59,521 nucleotides of DNA from Natronogracilivirga saccharolytica (GTDB taxonomy: Bacteria > Bacteroidota > Rhodothermia > Balneolales > Natronogracilivirgulaceae), in assembly GCF_017921895.1 (NCBI RefSeq), contig NZ_JAFIDN010000014.1, positions 1 to 59,521 on the forward strand, in the 5' to 3' direction. The translations under genes were made by a program, and so were the position numbers. The notes under the pieces are model-generated. The model was given only the letters and a program-made list of their open reading frames with translations, ran no database searches and had not been told where the DNA came from. This document shows positions 45,117 to 55,553 of the stretch, piece by piece; the first letter of the stretch is position 1; each line of letters begins with the position of its first letter.

Positions 45117-46990
45117 TTCATTGACAACAGAAATTCTTTGTTGTCTCTGGTGCCCTTGATTTTATCCAGCAGAAACTCCATCGCTTCGTGCGGTGTCATG
45201 GTAGTCAGATAGCGGCGAAGCAGTACCACCTTCTCCCTTTCAGCCTCCTCAACAAGCAGATCCTCCCGGCGGGTGCCGCTCTTGAATACATCAATGGAAG
45301 GGAAAATCCGCCTTTCGGAAAGCCGGCGATCCAGCACAAGCTCCATGTTACCGGTACCCTTGAACTCTTCGAATATGACATCATCCATCCTTGAGCCGGT
45401 ATCCACAAGTGCTGTTGCCACTATGGTGAGGCTGCCACCGTCTTCAATATTCCTGGCCGAACTGAAAAGCTTACGCGGTTTTTTCAGAGCTTCGGCATCC
45501 ACACCGCCCGACATCGTACGACCCGTGTTCGAACAAATGTTGTAGGCCCGGGCAAGACGGGTAATCGAGTCCATGAGTACAAGCACATCGTGGCCGCTTT
45601 CGACCATCCGCTTTGCTTTTTCAAACACGATTTCAGCCAGTCCGATATGGTTTTCAGGTCTCTGATCAAAGGTGGAAGCAATGACCTCGGCATCAACCAC
45701 GTTTCGCTCCATTTCGGTCACCTCCTCCGGCCGCTCGTCGATCAGAAGAATGATGATCTTGGTATCCGGATTGTTCGTTGAAACCGCGTTGGCAATGTTT
45801 CTGAGAATGGTGGTTTTTCCGGTTTTCGGCTGTGCCACGATAACGCCCCGCTGTCCCTTGCCAATCGGGGAAAAGAGATCAACCAGACGGGTAGTGTACT
45901 CTGTCCGGTTGTATTCAAGTACATAGCGGCTGTCTGGATAAACCGGCAGCAGCTCATCAAAATCTTTCCGTGAATCCATATCGGCCGGAATACGCCCGTT
46001 GACACCATCTACTCTGAGAAGAGCAAAATAGCGCTCGCCGATTTTGGGCGGACGGATGATACCGATCACGCTGTCACCCTGTTTCAGGCAGAACCTCTTT
46101 ATTTGCGAAGGAGATACGTAGATATCATCCGGACTTGCCGAATAGTGGTAGTTGACTGATCTGAGAAATCCGTATCCGTCTGGCAGGATCTCCAGTGTGC
46201 CTTCATTAATCAGATAACCACCAAGTTTGGGTTCAATCTCTTTCAGGCGTTCTTCGAGTGTCGCGGCATCCGACTCGGGAAGAACCTCGTGAACGTTCTT
46301 CTTTTTGTTATTATCGGATTTTGAAGGAATCAGATCCTGTCCGGATTGTGCTGCCCTGTCTTTTTTACCTGCTGATTCTTTTTCTGATTTTTCGGGTCTG
46401 TCAGGCTTACGGGATTCTTTTCGGGAATCCTTTCGCGGATCTTTTTGAGCTTCTTTGTGAAGATCGGATTTCTCCTTAGCCTGCTTTTGCTGCTTTTCAG
46501 CTTTACCGGCTGCTTCTCCGGATCCGGCGGTTCGGGCGGATTTTGATTCCGGCGATTCTGCGGAATGACCAGGGGATTTATCAGAAGCCTGACCGGAGGA
46601 TGACTTTTTCGCCTTCTGTGAACTCCCGGCTCCCTGTGCCGGCTTTTTGTACTTGCTCAGATCCTTTTTACGGTAAAGACCGGTAGGCGGGGATTCAGAC
46701 TGCTCTCTCTCCTCGCGGGAACTCTGCGAATCGTCTTTCCGGGTGCTCTGATCATTCTCATCCGTTTTCGAAGAAGCGGCATCGTCACCATCATCACCGT
46801 CAAAACTTATGAGTGTTTGAGCCTGCTGTCGGGCATGTTCACGCAACCGGTCAATCAGAGTCTGTTTGCGTAAACCGGTCACAGGTTTCAGCCCTGCATT
46901 CCGGGCAATTTCCTGCAACTCTTTTAGTGTTTTTTCTTCTAATTGATCCAAATCTTTCAATTCTGATTCAGCTGATTGGAGGTAAGACAT
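45110..46990 (-). CDS. rho: Transcription termination factor Rho with long N-terminal insert
   Basis: The 626-residue RNA helicase ends transcription. The N-terminal helical domain ([20 protein letters not shown]) is followed by a low-complexity, highly charged insert (about residues 62-245, rich in S, K, E, D and Q). The RNA-binding cold-shock domain ([32 protein letters not shown]) comes next, then the ATPase: Walker A QPKTGKTT (about 387-394), Walker [13 protein letters not shown], and the Q and R loops near [18 protein letters not shown]. The insert of about 180 residues is absent from E. coli Rho (419 residues); similar inserts occur in Bacteroidota and actinobacteria and can aid RNA contact. 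The frame is uninterrupted. Confidence 0.95.
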   Translation of the reverse strand: MSYLQSAESELKDLDQLEEKTLKELQEIARNAGLKPVTGLRKQTLIDRLREHARQQAQTLISFDGDDGDDAASSKTDENDQSTRKDDSQSSREEREQSESPPTGLYRKKDLSKYKKPAQGAGSSQKAKKSSSGQASDKSPGHSAESPESKSARTAGSGEAAGKAEKQQKQAKEKSDLHKEAQKDPRKDSRKESRKPDRPEKSEKESAGKKDRAAQSGQDLIPSKSDNNKKKNVHEVLPESDAATLEERLKEIEPKLGGYLINEGTLEILPDGYGFLRSVNYHYSASPDDIYVSPSQIKRFCLKQGDSVIGIIRPPKIGERYFALLRVDGVNGRIPADMDSRKDFDELLPVYPDSRYVLEYNRTEYTTRLVDLFSPIGKGQRGVIVAQPKTGKTTILRNIANAVSTNNPDTKIIILLIDERPEEVTEMERNVVDAEVIASTFDQRPENHIGLAEIVFEKAKRMVESGHDVLVLMDSITRLARAYNICSNTGRTMSGGVDAEALKKPRKLFSSARNIEDGGSLTIVATALVDTGSRMDDVIFEEFKGTGNMELVLDRRLSERRIFPSIDVFKSGTRREDLLVEEAEREKVVLLRRYLTTMTPHEAMEFLLDKIKGTRDNKEFLLSMNQ

Positions 46991-47124
46991 TATGTTATGA
47001 TGCAGTCACAATCGGAGTGCACACATTGTTATGTTGTGGGTGAGCGGTAATCCGTTAATCCGGACATTACCCGAATCGTTTGATAGAGGTGTTTTACAGG
47101 TGACCCGGAGAGAGGAAACAGTAT

Positions 47125-48507
47125 TCAGGACTTGATGATGCGAGAAATCCATCCTTTGACCACACCATAAAAGTAAAAACTTCCAGTGAAAATTACTACC
47201 TGATTGGTAAACCCTTTAAAGAAATCAATAATTTCTTCTTCATTGGGGGGCAAGTTCTTTATATTGGCTACATATGGCGTGATCAGTGCGATATCTGCCG
47301 CCCTCTCCGTCTGTAATGCATAATAGTAGTTTTTTTCAAAAACCGAAAACGGTTTAAGTACTTTTTTTTGAACTTTATCACGCATTATACTCAGTACAAT
47401 AACGGGTTCGGTCTGCCAATCTTGCCCGGAAACAGCATCTGTCAGTGCCCCGACAGCCTCGGCGTTGTGAGCCGCATCGAAATACCATGGATAATCCGGG
47501 TGCATCCGCTCGAAACGCGCTTTCATTAATCCGCTTGAGCCGGCCGCCGATACTGCTTTTATAAAGGCGGGTCGTGTTACCGGGAATGCATCACCTGCCG
47601 CCTTCACAGCCATGTGCGCCACTGCAATATTCCATCTGTGCACAGGCGAAATCAGGTCGGATGTCACTTCAATGAGTTCATCATCTTCCCGGAAAGTAAA
47701 GATTGCGGACTCCGGACGATCTATGCCGGTGCTGGTTCTGACAGCGCCGGTGTCATCACCCGTGGTCATTGCCATTTTTCCCGCGGGCTGTTTTTCAGCC
47801 CTGACGCGCGGTAACTGCCGGGGCTGCATTTCCCGGACATCCAGAACAGGGGCATTTCGCTCCTGCGCAATGTCCTCCAGCTTCATCCGGGCCTCATATG
47901 CCATGTTTCCAATTACCACCGGCACACCGTGTTTGATAATACCGCCCTTCTCTTTCGCTATGCCGGAGAGGGTGTCTCCCAGGAAATTCTGATGATCCAT
48001 ACCGATGGATGTTATTACGGCAACTTCCGGAGTCACCACATTGGTTGCATCCAGCCTGCCTCCCAGCCCGGTTTCATAAATCGCCAGATCAACGCCGCTT
48101 TGATCAAACCACCAGAAAGCAAGTGCTGTTGTGATTTCAAAATAGCTTAGCTCCGACTCCTGTAATTCCCTGCCGTAAAGCTGAAAAAAACGGAGCATAT
48201 CTTCTTCAGGGATGAACGTGCCGTTTATCCGGAACCGCTCCCTGATGTGCTCAAGATGGGGGGAAGTAAACAGCCCGCACCGGTATCCCGCCTCTTGATA
48301 TGCCAGAGCCAGTATGGCGCAGACACTGCCCTTGCCGTTTGTTCCCGCCACGTGGATACACGACACTCGTTTTTCGGGGTTTCCCATAACGGCACAGAAC
48401 CACCGGATGCGATCCAGTCCCAGACGCGCAGCACCGGCACCTTGCCGCTGAAAAGAGGGCATGCGGTCCAGCATCTCATAAACGTGACGGATATCAGTGA
48501 ACTTCAT
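47125..48507 (-). CDS. folC: Folylpolyglutamate synthase / dihydrofolate synthase
   Basis: The 460-residue Mur-ligase-like enzyme adds glutamate to folates. It has the ATP loop VAGTNGKGSVC (55-61), FTSPHLEHIRERFRI, LAIYETGLGGRLDATNVVTP, and VITSIGMDHQNFLGDTLSGI AKEKGGIIK-type sequence, and FDAAHNAEAVGAL in the C-terminal domain. An insertion of about 40 residues rich in charged amino acids (MTTGDDTGAVRTSTGIDRP) lies mid-protein. It is downstream of rho on the same strand, 134 bases away, and divergent from pyrD. Confidence 0.93.
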   Translation of the reverse strand: MKFTDIRHVYEMLDRMPSFQRQGAGAARLGLDRIRWFCAVMGNPEKRVSCIHVAGTNGKGSVCAILALAYQEAGYRCGLFTSPHLEHIRERFRINGTFIPEEDMLRFFQLYGRELQESELSYFEITTALAFWWFDQSGVDLAIYETGLGGRLDATNVVTPEVAVITSIGMDHQNFLGDTLSGIAKEKGGIIKHGVPVVIGNMAYEARMKLEDIAQERNAPVLDVREMQPRQLPRVRAEKQPAGKMAMTTGDDTGAVRTSTGIDRPESAIFTFREDDELIEVTSDLISPVHRWNIAVAHMAVKAAGDAFPVTRPAFIKAVSAAGSSGLMKARFERMHPDYPWYFDAAHNAEAVGALTDAVSGQDWQTEPVIVLSIMRDKVQKKVLKPFSVFEKNYYYALQTERAADIALITPYVANIKNLPPNEEEIIDFFKGFTNQVVIFTGSFYFYGVVKGWISRIIKS

Positions 48508-48676
48508 TTAAAAAATCTCGGTTCTGCGTAATTTGACTGGCTTATGATGGGTGGGAATATCGTATATTGTACGCAAAGAATCAGTACGAAACACACTCGT
48601 TTTCTGCGTTTCACCCAATTTGATGGCATCGTTGGTAAACGGGTCACATTTTTGCAGGTTTCAATAAGAGGACTTT

Positions 48677-49777
48677 ATGTACCGGACATTATTGCGTCCG
48701 CTTTTCTTCCGGATGGATCCCGAAAGGGCTCACCATTTTGTCGCGGGACTCGGCAACGCCATTTCCAGATCACCGCTCATCGGAAAAGGTCTCCGTAACA
48801 GGCAAACTTCTGCCTGGCCGTCCCTGAGGCAGGACATAGCCGGAATTTCTTTTCCCAACCCAACAGGTATTGCCGCCGGTTTTGACAAAAACGCACAATT
48901 TACAACGTTGTTGCAGGCAATGGGATTCGGATACGCCGAGTATGGCAGCATCACCGCAAAACCATCAGCGGGCAATCCGTCTCCGCGGTTATTTCGCCTT
49001 GTGCAGGACAAGGCGCTGATCAACAGAATGGGACTGAACAACGAGGGAGCGTCAACGATATGTCGTCGGCTGCATCAGCTTCGGACCACGCACCCAACGT
49101 TGTTTCGTGATTTTCCGTCCGGCATTAATATCGCAAAAACACACGATTCCTGTATTATGGGAGACGATGCCATACGTGATTACGTGTCATCTTATCTCCA
49201 TGCACGCGATGTCGCCGATTATATCACGCTGAATATTTCCTGTCCCAACACCGGGGAAGGAAAGACTTTTGAAGAACCCGGTCCGCTGGCCGATCTGCTG
49301 GATGCCATCGGGGACGAGCAAACAGACAGCCTGCATCCCCTTTTTGTCAAATTTTCGCCGGACAATGACTTCACCCGGCTGGACCAGCTCGTTACCATTT
49401 GTGAAGAGCGAAATATTACCGGTTATATTGTCTCAAATACATCAACTGACCGGTCAGGGCTTCTCACACCCGAAAAGAAGTTATCCGGCATCGGCCGGGG
49501 TGGATTGAGCGGTGCGCCTCTTTTCAGCAAGACGATGGAATACATCTCCTGGTTTCGCAGAACCCTTCCAAATGAGCGCATCCTGATTGCCTGCGGTGGA
49601 ATTGATTCTCCGGAAAAGGCTGTGTCACTGATAAAAGAAGGGGCCCATCTGCTGCAGGTATACACAGGTCTTGTCTACGAGGGCCCCGGGCTGATTCGCA
49701 GAATAAATAACGCTCTTGCCATGCAGGTCGAAAAAGAGGGGGCAGCATCACTATCTGAGCTGAGAAACGCCGACTGA
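48677..49777 (+). CDS. pyrD: Dihydroorotate dehydrogenase, quinone type (class 2)
   Basis: The 366-residue FMN enzyme oxidises dihydroorotate to orotate in pyrimidine synthesis, passing electrons to quinone. The N-terminal membrane-facing extension (MYRTLLRPLFFRMDPERAHH) marks class 2. Core motifs are FPNPTGIAAGFDKNAQF, AEYGSITAKPSAGNPSPRLF, NRMGLNNEGA, YITLNISCPNTGEG with its active-site Ser region, and ILIACGGIDSPEKA for FMN phosphate. Length is standard. Confidence 0.95.
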   Translation: MYRTLLRPLFFRMDPERAHHFVAGLGNAISRSPLIGKGLRNRQTSAWPSLRQDIAGISFPNPTGIAAGFDKNAQFTTLLQAMGFGYAEYGSITAKPSAGNPSPRLFRLVQDKALINRMGLNNEGASTICRRLHQLRTTHPTLFRDFPSGINIAKTHDSCIMGDDAIRDYVSSYLHARDVADYITLNISCPNTGEGKTFEEPGPLADLLDAIGDEQTDSLHPLFVKFSPDNDFTRLDQLVTICEERNITGYIVSNTSTDRSGLLTPEKKLSGIGRGGLSGAPLFSKTMEYISWFRRTLPNERILIACGGIDSPEKAVSLIKEGAHLLQVYTGLVYEGPGLIRRINNALAMQVEKEGAASLSELRNAD

Positions 49778-49862
49778 TTTTTCTGAACAGAGGATTTCTC
49801 AAGCGCAAATGGTCGCAGGGAACAGGCACAGCCGGCCGGAACTGCCCGGCACCATGCTGACA

Positions 49863-52800
49863 CTATTCAGAGTCAAATTCGATGGTATACTCGCAGCTGG
49901 CAGAGACTTCAACCCCTGTGTACTCGGGAACGGAAAACCGCATATGCTCAATTACAGTCTCAAGAAGGGTATCAATAATGCCGTCTTCATCCCGTTCTTC
50001 GTCGGTATCAGCCTGCTTGGGGACACCCTCCTTATTGATCAGAACCTCAATCTGAATTGTTCCGCTCATCTGATGTTCGTTGATCACATCACGGAATCCG
50101 CTCTCAGTGATAAAGTTGTCTTTGCCGCCCTGAACTTCCGGCTTGGAATCAAGCTCACCGCAGGAGTACGTTTTGTCGGTATCCACCAGCAGCGCCCTGA
50201 CCCGGTCCACTTCTATTTCCTCTGATAACGCATCAACGACATCACTCTTGGCAAAATCAGGATACTCGCTCTTCATACTGATCAAAGCCACCCTGGCACT
50301 GTCCCACAACGCGCCCTCGTAAGGAAACATGTCACTGAAGTCCGGTTCCGGAATCTGTTTTTCCAGTATCTCCTGCAAATGCATCTGCGTGGATTTGGGG
50401 CGGGTTTGATCATCTGTTTCTTCTTTCTCATCTTCATCCGGGGCGGCAGCTTCTTCCTGTTCAGCAGCTTCTTCCTGTTCAGCAACCTCCTCCAATATCT
50501 GCTCTTCTGCCTGCTCCCGCTCCCGTGCAATGATTTCCGCCCGTTCCTCGGAACTGTATTCTGATGGTTCCCGTTCATCGTCGGCCGATGCGTCGCCAGA
50601 CTCCTCACCGGAAGGTTCATCAGATCCTTCACCTGGTGAATCCCCTTCGGTTTCTTCTTCCCGGTGCTCTTCGTCCTCTTCCGAACCTGCCCGGCCTTCC
50701 ATTTCAGCAGGCTCTTCTTCATCCAGAATATCCGCTTCCAGTTCGGCCAGGTTGGCCATGTACAACGAGTCCTCCATGAGGCTTTGAACCGAATCCTGAA
50801 GCCCCTCAAGCACATCACTTTCCTGTTCCCACATATACCGGTAAAAAGAGAGCTCGTTCATTCTGTATACAAACTGCTCATCATCGCGGGCCGTTTGGAT
50901 GTAATCCAGTACAGACCGGTAGAGCGCTTCGGGAGCCTCCCCGGATTCGGGATATTTTTCCGCAAAGCGCCTGAGCCGTTCGGCACGGATTTCACCTGCC
51001 GGCATATCTTTGATTTCCTCAAATGCAACACGGATGCTGTCTTCCCTGCTCAGCTCTTTTTCAGGACGTTCCAGCTCAAGCATGTAGCGGTCCGCCATCC
51101 GCTCAGCGTAAACTGTTTCCGGGTAGAAATCCACCAGCTGCATGGCATATTGCAAGGCCTGGGCAGAGTCTCCGGCTGACTGGTAGAGCTCGGACAGGGA
51201 ATATATGGCCTGGGGGGCCAGCTCCGAATCGGGAAATCTGCCCATGACACTGCGATAGTAGATAGCGGCGCTGTCTGGCATTGCAAGAGAAGTGAAAAAC
51301 ACGTTTCCGATTTCATATTCGTGGGAAGCGATGGTATGACGTGTTTCCCGCTGTTCCTCTTCCGTAAACGGAATTTCGGAAAAGTCCAGATCAATGGTCT
51401 GTGCCTGGGCTCCTGCAGCCTCTTCGATAGCCTCATCAACGTCCTCCACTTCCTCGCCCTCTTCCTCATACTGCTGCACGATAGTGACCCTCACGGCTTC
51501 CATCCGGCGCCAGTCGTCCACCAGCGGCCTGGTGCCCCAGTATGCCTGGAATGCCTGGGTACTCTGCTGTACCATCTGCGGATTCTTGTGATTCAAAAAC
51601 CCGTTTTCGGTGACCTCATCTGCCTGTTCGCCGGCTTCTTCAATATCCTCGGGGGTAACCATGTGTTCCCTTCGCTGCTCCTGCTGCTGTTCTTCAAGTT
51701 CGGCAAGCTTTTTTTCCCGGATGTCTGTGACGACCGAATCGAACTCGGCTTCGGATAGCTCTCCAAGCCAGAGCAAACTGTCGAGCCGGTGTACTTCCGC
51801 CTGCAGACGCGAATATTCACCGTATGACTGAGACATTACATCGGCATCAAAGTCTTTCGGAAGCTCTTCGATGTTTCTTGCCTGCTGGGATGATGAATCA
51901 AAGTAGGCGGCAGTGGTTGAGAAATCCTGATAATAGTCCCTGTATATTTCTGCAAGTCCGTAATAGATCTGGGCCTGGGTCTCGCTTGAGGGATTTTGTG
52001 ATCTTCTTCTCAGAACCTGTTCATAGTTTTCGCGGGCGGTGGTGAATTCTCCCTGATCATGGAGTGTGCGCGCGATTTGATATTCAATATCTGATATATA
52101 TTCAAAATGACGGTCGTCTCTGCTCATGTCAATGAAATGCTCCAGTGCCCAATCCAGATCTCCGCGTTTTCGGGCAACGATTCCCATTTTTCGTTCGGCA
52201 TGGTAGATCAGGTCATAGCTCGGGTTGGAGCGGTGCGTGGCACTGGCATAGGCATCCAGGGACCGGTCATATTCTTCAAGCTCCTCCAGCAGTTGTCCGA
52301 GCAAAAAGTGCGCCCTCATTTCCATTCGCCTGGTATCCACATCCGGCAACGCCTCCTCCAGATAAAAAACAGCATCCTCGTATTCGTCCCGCTCAACGAG
52401 CAGCTGGGCTAAAACCAGCTTCACTTCTGAAGCAATTTCGGGTTCCCAGTCAAATTCAGTGGAAAAGAGTCGTGCCTCAATGTAGTTGATACCTTCGACA
52501 TGGTTTTCAAGCTCAAGCGCTGCCCGTCCCCGCCACAAAATGGCTTTCTGCCGCAATTCGGGGTCACTGGTGGTGCTGAGCAGCTCAACGAACTTCTGAT
52601 CAGCGGAGAAGAACTGCTGTTTGTAAAAATAGGACTGTCCCATCAGAAAAATGGCGTTATCAACCCAGCGCGACTGCGGATGGAAGCGGATAACATCTGC
52701 GCTTTTCTGGATGGCTTCTTCAAAATCGCTTTGACCGGCCCGGGGAGGAGTCGGGTGGATCCTGACGGGACGTTCCGGATTGATTTTTACTTCCTGATTC

Positions 52801-52961
52801 CGCTGAAGCTCGACACCCCGGTCAAAGCTGGTCTTTGCATTGTAGTAGGTATTAAAATAGGCATTGAAGTCACGCCATCCGCTTTGCAGGGCCGTTCCGC
52901 ACCCCTGAGTGACAAGCAGTATCGCGAGCAAAGCACCGGTTAGCCGAATGTATCGAAACAT
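49863..52961 (-). CDS. PorW/SprE-like TPR lipoprotein (type IX secretion-associated), putative
   Basis: The 1032-residue protein has a lipobox (LLVTQGC, Cys21) and then WRDFNAYFNTYYNAKTSFDR, a start typical of SprE/PorW-like proteins of Bacteroidota, which join type IX secretion and gliding modules. TPR-like repeats cover most of residues 80-740. A very acidic low-complexity stretch (about 740-855, runs of E, D and S) separates them from a C-terminal region resembling a TonB C-terminal domain (GTIQIEVLINKEGVPKQAD, then SCEYTIEF). The TonB-like end is unusual for a PorW. No other secretion genes are close by. The gene shares no operon with pyrD, which is convergent. Confidence 0.7.
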   Translation of the reverse strand: MFRYIRLTGALLAILLVTQGCGTALQSGWRDFNAYFNTYYNAKTSFDRGVELQRNQEVKINPERPVRIHPTPPRAGQSDFEEAIQKSADVIRFHPQSRWVDNAIFLMGQSYFYKQQFFSADQKFVELLSTTSDPELRQKAILWRGRAALELENHVEGINYIEARLFSTEFDWEPEIASEVKLVLAQLLVERDEYEDAVFYLEEALPDVDTRRMEMRAHFLLGQLLEELEEYDRSLDAYASATHRSNPSYDLIYHAERKMGIVARKRGDLDWALEHFIDMSRDDRHFEYISDIEYQIARTLHDQGEFTTARENYEQVLRRRSQNPSSETQAQIYYGLAEIYRDYYQDFSTTAAYFDSSSQQARNIEELPKDFDADVMSQSYGEYSRLQAEVHRLDSLLWLGELSEAEFDSVVTDIREKKLAELEEQQQEQRREHMVTPEDIEEAGEQADEVTENGFLNHKNPQMVQQSTQAFQAYWGTRPLVDDWRRMEAVRVTIVQQYEEEGEEVEDVDEAIEEAAGAQAQTIDLDFSEIPFTEEEQRETRHTIASHEYEIGNVFFTSLAMPDSAAIYYRSVMGRFPDSELAPQAIYSLSELYQSAGDSAQALQYAMQLVDFYPETVYAERMADRYMLELERPEKELSREDSIRVAFEEIKDMPAGEIRAERLRRFAEKYPESGEAPEALYRSVLDYIQTARDDEQFVYRMNELSFYRYMWEQESDVLEGLQDSVQSLMEDSLYMANLAELEADILDEEEPAEMEGRAGSEEDEEHREEETEGDSPGEGSDEPSGEESGDASADDEREPSEYSSEERAEIIAREREQAEEQILEEVAEQEEAAEQEEAAAPDEDEKEETDDQTRPKSTQMHLQEILEKQIPEPDFSDMFPYEGALWDSARVALISMKSEYPDFAKSDVVDALSEEIEVDRVRALLVDTDKTYSCGELDSKPEVQGGKDNFITESGFRDVINEHQMSGTIQIEVLINKEGVPKQADTDEERDEDGIIDTLLETVIEHMRFSVPEYTGVEVSASCEYTIEFDSE

Positions 52962-52976
52962 GTTTTGTTAAATGGA

Positions 52977-54410
52977 CTATTCTATCGTGCTGACCTTGAC
53001 CATATTTGTGCTTCCGCGTTTGGAAATGGGAATACCGGCGGCAACCACAATACGTGAACCTGATGTGATCAACCCGGATTCTTTCAGATAATCTTCCATT
53101 CGCTTGACACTGGTATCTGTATCAAAAAGGGCATCCAACTGGATGGATGTAACACCCCAGACAAGATTAAGCTGTCTTCTGACTTCCACACTTTCAGTAA
53201 ATGCTATAACGGGTACACGAGGCCGAAATTTTGCAATTCTTCGGGCTGTTGTGCCGGAATGTGTGATGGTAGCAATCAGCCTGGCTTCCACCGCTTCACC
53301 GACGGTCACACATGCGTAACTGAGGGATTCAACAACCTGTTTTTCCCTCCATTCTGGTTGTACAAACTCAAGTGTCTGATAAATGGAATCCGTTTTGACT
53401 TCTATGTTGCGGCATATTTTGTCGATGGTCCGGACTGCTTCCAGCGGATATTTGCCGGCGGCTGTCTCCCCTGAAAGCATGACGGCATCAGTCCCGTCGA
53501 GAACGGCATTGGCTACATCGGAGCTTTCTGCCCGTGTAGGACGGGGGTTGTTCATCATCGATTCCAGCATCTGTGTTGCCGTGATCACCGGCTTGCCTGC
53601 TGTTTTGCAGCGATCAATAATATCTTTCTGGATGAGCGGCACGCGTTCACTTGCAATTTCTATTCCCAAGTCTCCCCGGGCGACCATGATACCGTCGGCC
53701 TGCTGGATGATATCATCAATTTCATCCAGCGCTTCCGGCTTTTCAATTTTCGCGATGATCCCGGCATTGCTGCCTTTGACGCGTACTTTGGATATCAGGT
53801 CCTGAACATCGCCGGCCGATCTGACAAATGATATTGCCACAAAGTCGACACCCTGCTCAAGTCCGAATGCAAGGTCTTTCTCGTCTTTTTCGGTAATGGC
53901 TGATATGGAGGTTTTGACATCCGGCAGATTCACTCCTTTTCTCGGCTTTAGAAAACCGCCGTTTATAACACGTGCGGTAATATCGCCGTCTGATATCTTG
54001 ACAATTCTGAGCTCCATAAGACCATCGTCCATCAGAATTGTATTTCCCGGTTTGACATCTTCTGCAAGATTGGGGTAGTCGATCGGAATTACTTCACTGT
54101 CACCTTCGATATCATCCGGAGTCAGTTTGACATAAGAGTGCGTTTCCAGCTTAGCACCTTCCCCTTTCATACGGCCGACCCGGATTTTGGGCCCCTGCAG
54201 GTCCATGAGGATGGGTATGCTGATTTTAAGCTTGCGTGAGAGCTCACGAATGGTCTCAATGTTTTTCTTATGGACTTCATGCGTGCCGTGCGAGAAATTC
54301 AGACGGACGACATTCATGCCGCTTCGAATCAGTTCCTCAATCATTTCCGGTGAGCTGGTACTCGGTCCTATCGTGCAAACCAGCTTTGTTCTTCGTTCAT
54401 TAATCAGCAT
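52977..54410 (-). CDS. pyk: Pyruvate kinase
   Basis: The 477-residue glycolytic enzyme makes pyruvate and ATP from phosphoenolpyruvate. It starts RRTKLVCTIGPSTSSPEMIE and contains GMNVVRLNFSHGTHEVHKKN, ILMDLQGPKIRVGRM, the catalytic lysine/ligand region GIIAKIEKPEALDEIDDI, MVARGDLGIEI and MLSGETAAGKYPLEAV. The C-terminal allosteric domain is present. It lies 16 bases upstream of the PorW-like gene on the same strand, so pyk and that gene are probably co-transcribed. Confidence 0.96.
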   Translation of the reverse strand: MLINERRTKLVCTIGPSTSSPEMIEELIRSGMNVVRLNFSHGTHEVHKKNIETIRELSRKLKISIPILMDLQGPKIRVGRMKGEGAKLETHSYVKLTPDDIEGDSEVIPIDYPNLAEDVKPGNTILMDDGLMELRIVKISDGDITARVINGGFLKPRKGVNLPDVKTSISAITEKDEKDLAFGLEQGVDFVAISFVRSAGDVQDLISKVRVKGSNAGIIAKIEKPEALDEIDDIIQQADGIMVARGDLGIEIASERVPLIQKDIIDRCKTAGKPVITATQMLESMMNNPRPTRAESSDVANAVLDGTDAVMLSGETAAGKYPLEAVRTIDKICRNIEVKTDSIYQTLEFVQPEWREKQVVESLSYACVTVGEAVEARLIATITHSGTTARRIAKFRPRVPVIAFTESVEVRRQLNLVWGVTSIQLDALFDTDTSVKRMEDYLKESGLITSGSRIVVAAGIPISKRGSTNMVKVSTIE

Positions 54411-54606
54411 AAAGATGGTCTCTAATTTCTGCCATTCCTGGTTTCTGTGTTGTTCAGAACATTTGCCATAAAAGATAGGGTGTTGCCAGTCAAAATTCTT
54501 TTGAAATCTTTATTTGATTATAAATCCATTGCGGCTCTTGTACTTCTGAAAAAGATTATTTTAGATTTTTCCTGACGGTGAAGCGAATGCGCCCTGCCGG
54601 GCGCAT

Positions 54607-54643
54607 CAAAAAAAAAGCCGCATCGGGTTGCGATGCGGCTTTT
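54607..54643 (-). terminator. Strong intrinsic terminator of the susCD operon
   Basis: GCCGCATCG / CGATGCGGC (54617-54639) forms a 9-bp GC-rich stem with a 5-base loop; on the minus strand nine T residues follow at 54616-54608. On the plus strand only four T residues follow. An additional 8-bp stem (ATGCGCCC / GGGCGCAT) lies at about 54587-54606. Confidence 0.88.
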
Positions 54644-54671
54644 AAACATGTAATCAGTTTATCCCTGCTGA

Positions 54672-55523
54672 TCAGTCTGATAAAGTGGCAGTTATTACTA
54701 CATTGGCCCCTTCCACTCCACAGCATTCGAAGACATAGTCCAGAATAAGCGTGTTGGTATCGGAATCAAAACTTCCGCCCACATTCAGAATGATATCATC
54801 GAGATCTTCACCATCGGGATCCTGCCCATGAGAGTAAGGAGCACCCATGACATTTCCAGCTGCAGTTACATTGAACGCGTAGGCTACCGGAATGCCAAAC
54901 AGACCGCCGGCAATGTTGCTTACCTCGTAGAGATAAGGATCGCCGCCAACCACGATGGGATCATCCGGCCGGGTCACTTCAAAGGTACCGTCGAACTCAA
55001 AGTCTCCGGTTGCTTCGTACTCATAGGTACCCGTTTCCACGACACCAAAACCATTGATGGTATAGGTGCGGGATGCACCGCGGTCACCTCTTCCGATCGT
55101 CAGCTCCCTTCCGGTCTCCTCGGTAGTGGCACTGACAAGTATCAGTGTCAGCTCCCTTGCAGTACCTTCAGCAGCCAGTAACGGGAATTCAAAGTCAATG
55201 GTATGATTGTCGAATGTAGTAGACTCCGGATCATGTTCGATCACAAAGGAGCCGTTGTCAGTTCCGGACATAATGTAGTCTTCTCCTTCGACCGCGTCAC
55301 CATCGATTTCGTACTCAACGACAACGTTTTCTTCCTGGGTCTGGCCCAGTTCGATCAGGACTTCAAGACTACCGCCTGCCAGAACATCCGTGTCTTCTGT
55401 ATCTATTTTTACAAAAGCAGGGATCGCGCCATCCTCAATAGAGAACGGCTCAGATACATTTTCACATGCTGTAAAAGCAATTGCGAAAATGAATATTACT
55501 GGTATAAATCTTGTTAGTTTCAT
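54672..55523 (-). CDS. SusCD-operon surface lipoprotein
   Basis: The 283-residue protein has a lipobox (FAIAFTAC) and a beta-sandwich-like body. The first part (IEDGAIPAFVKIDTEDTDVL, VEYEIDGDAVEGEDYIMSG) resembles Calx-beta-like repeats; the second part (GTYEYEATGDFEFDGTFEVT) is unassigned. It lies directly downstream of susD (30 bases) and ends before a strong terminator, so it is the third gene of the operon. Such accessory lipoproteins usually help bind the same nutrient as the SusCD pump. The ligand cannot be inferred. Confidence 0.8.
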   Translation of the reverse strand: MKLTRFIPVIFIFAIAFTACENVSEPFSIEDGAIPAFVKIDTEDTDVLAGGSLEVLIELGQTQEENVVVEYEIDGDAVEGEDYIMSGTDNGSFVIEHDPESTTFDNHTIDFEFPLLAAEGTARELTLILVSATTEETGRELTIGRGDRGASRTYTINGFGVVETGTYEYEATGDFEFDGTFEVTRPDDPIVVGGDPYLYEVSNIAGGLFGIPVAYAFNVTAAGNVMGAPYSHGQDPDGEDLDDIILNVGGSFDSDTNTLILDYVFECCGVEGANVVITATLSD

Positions 55524-55553
55524 TATATATCAGATCTTAGAAATGAATATCTG

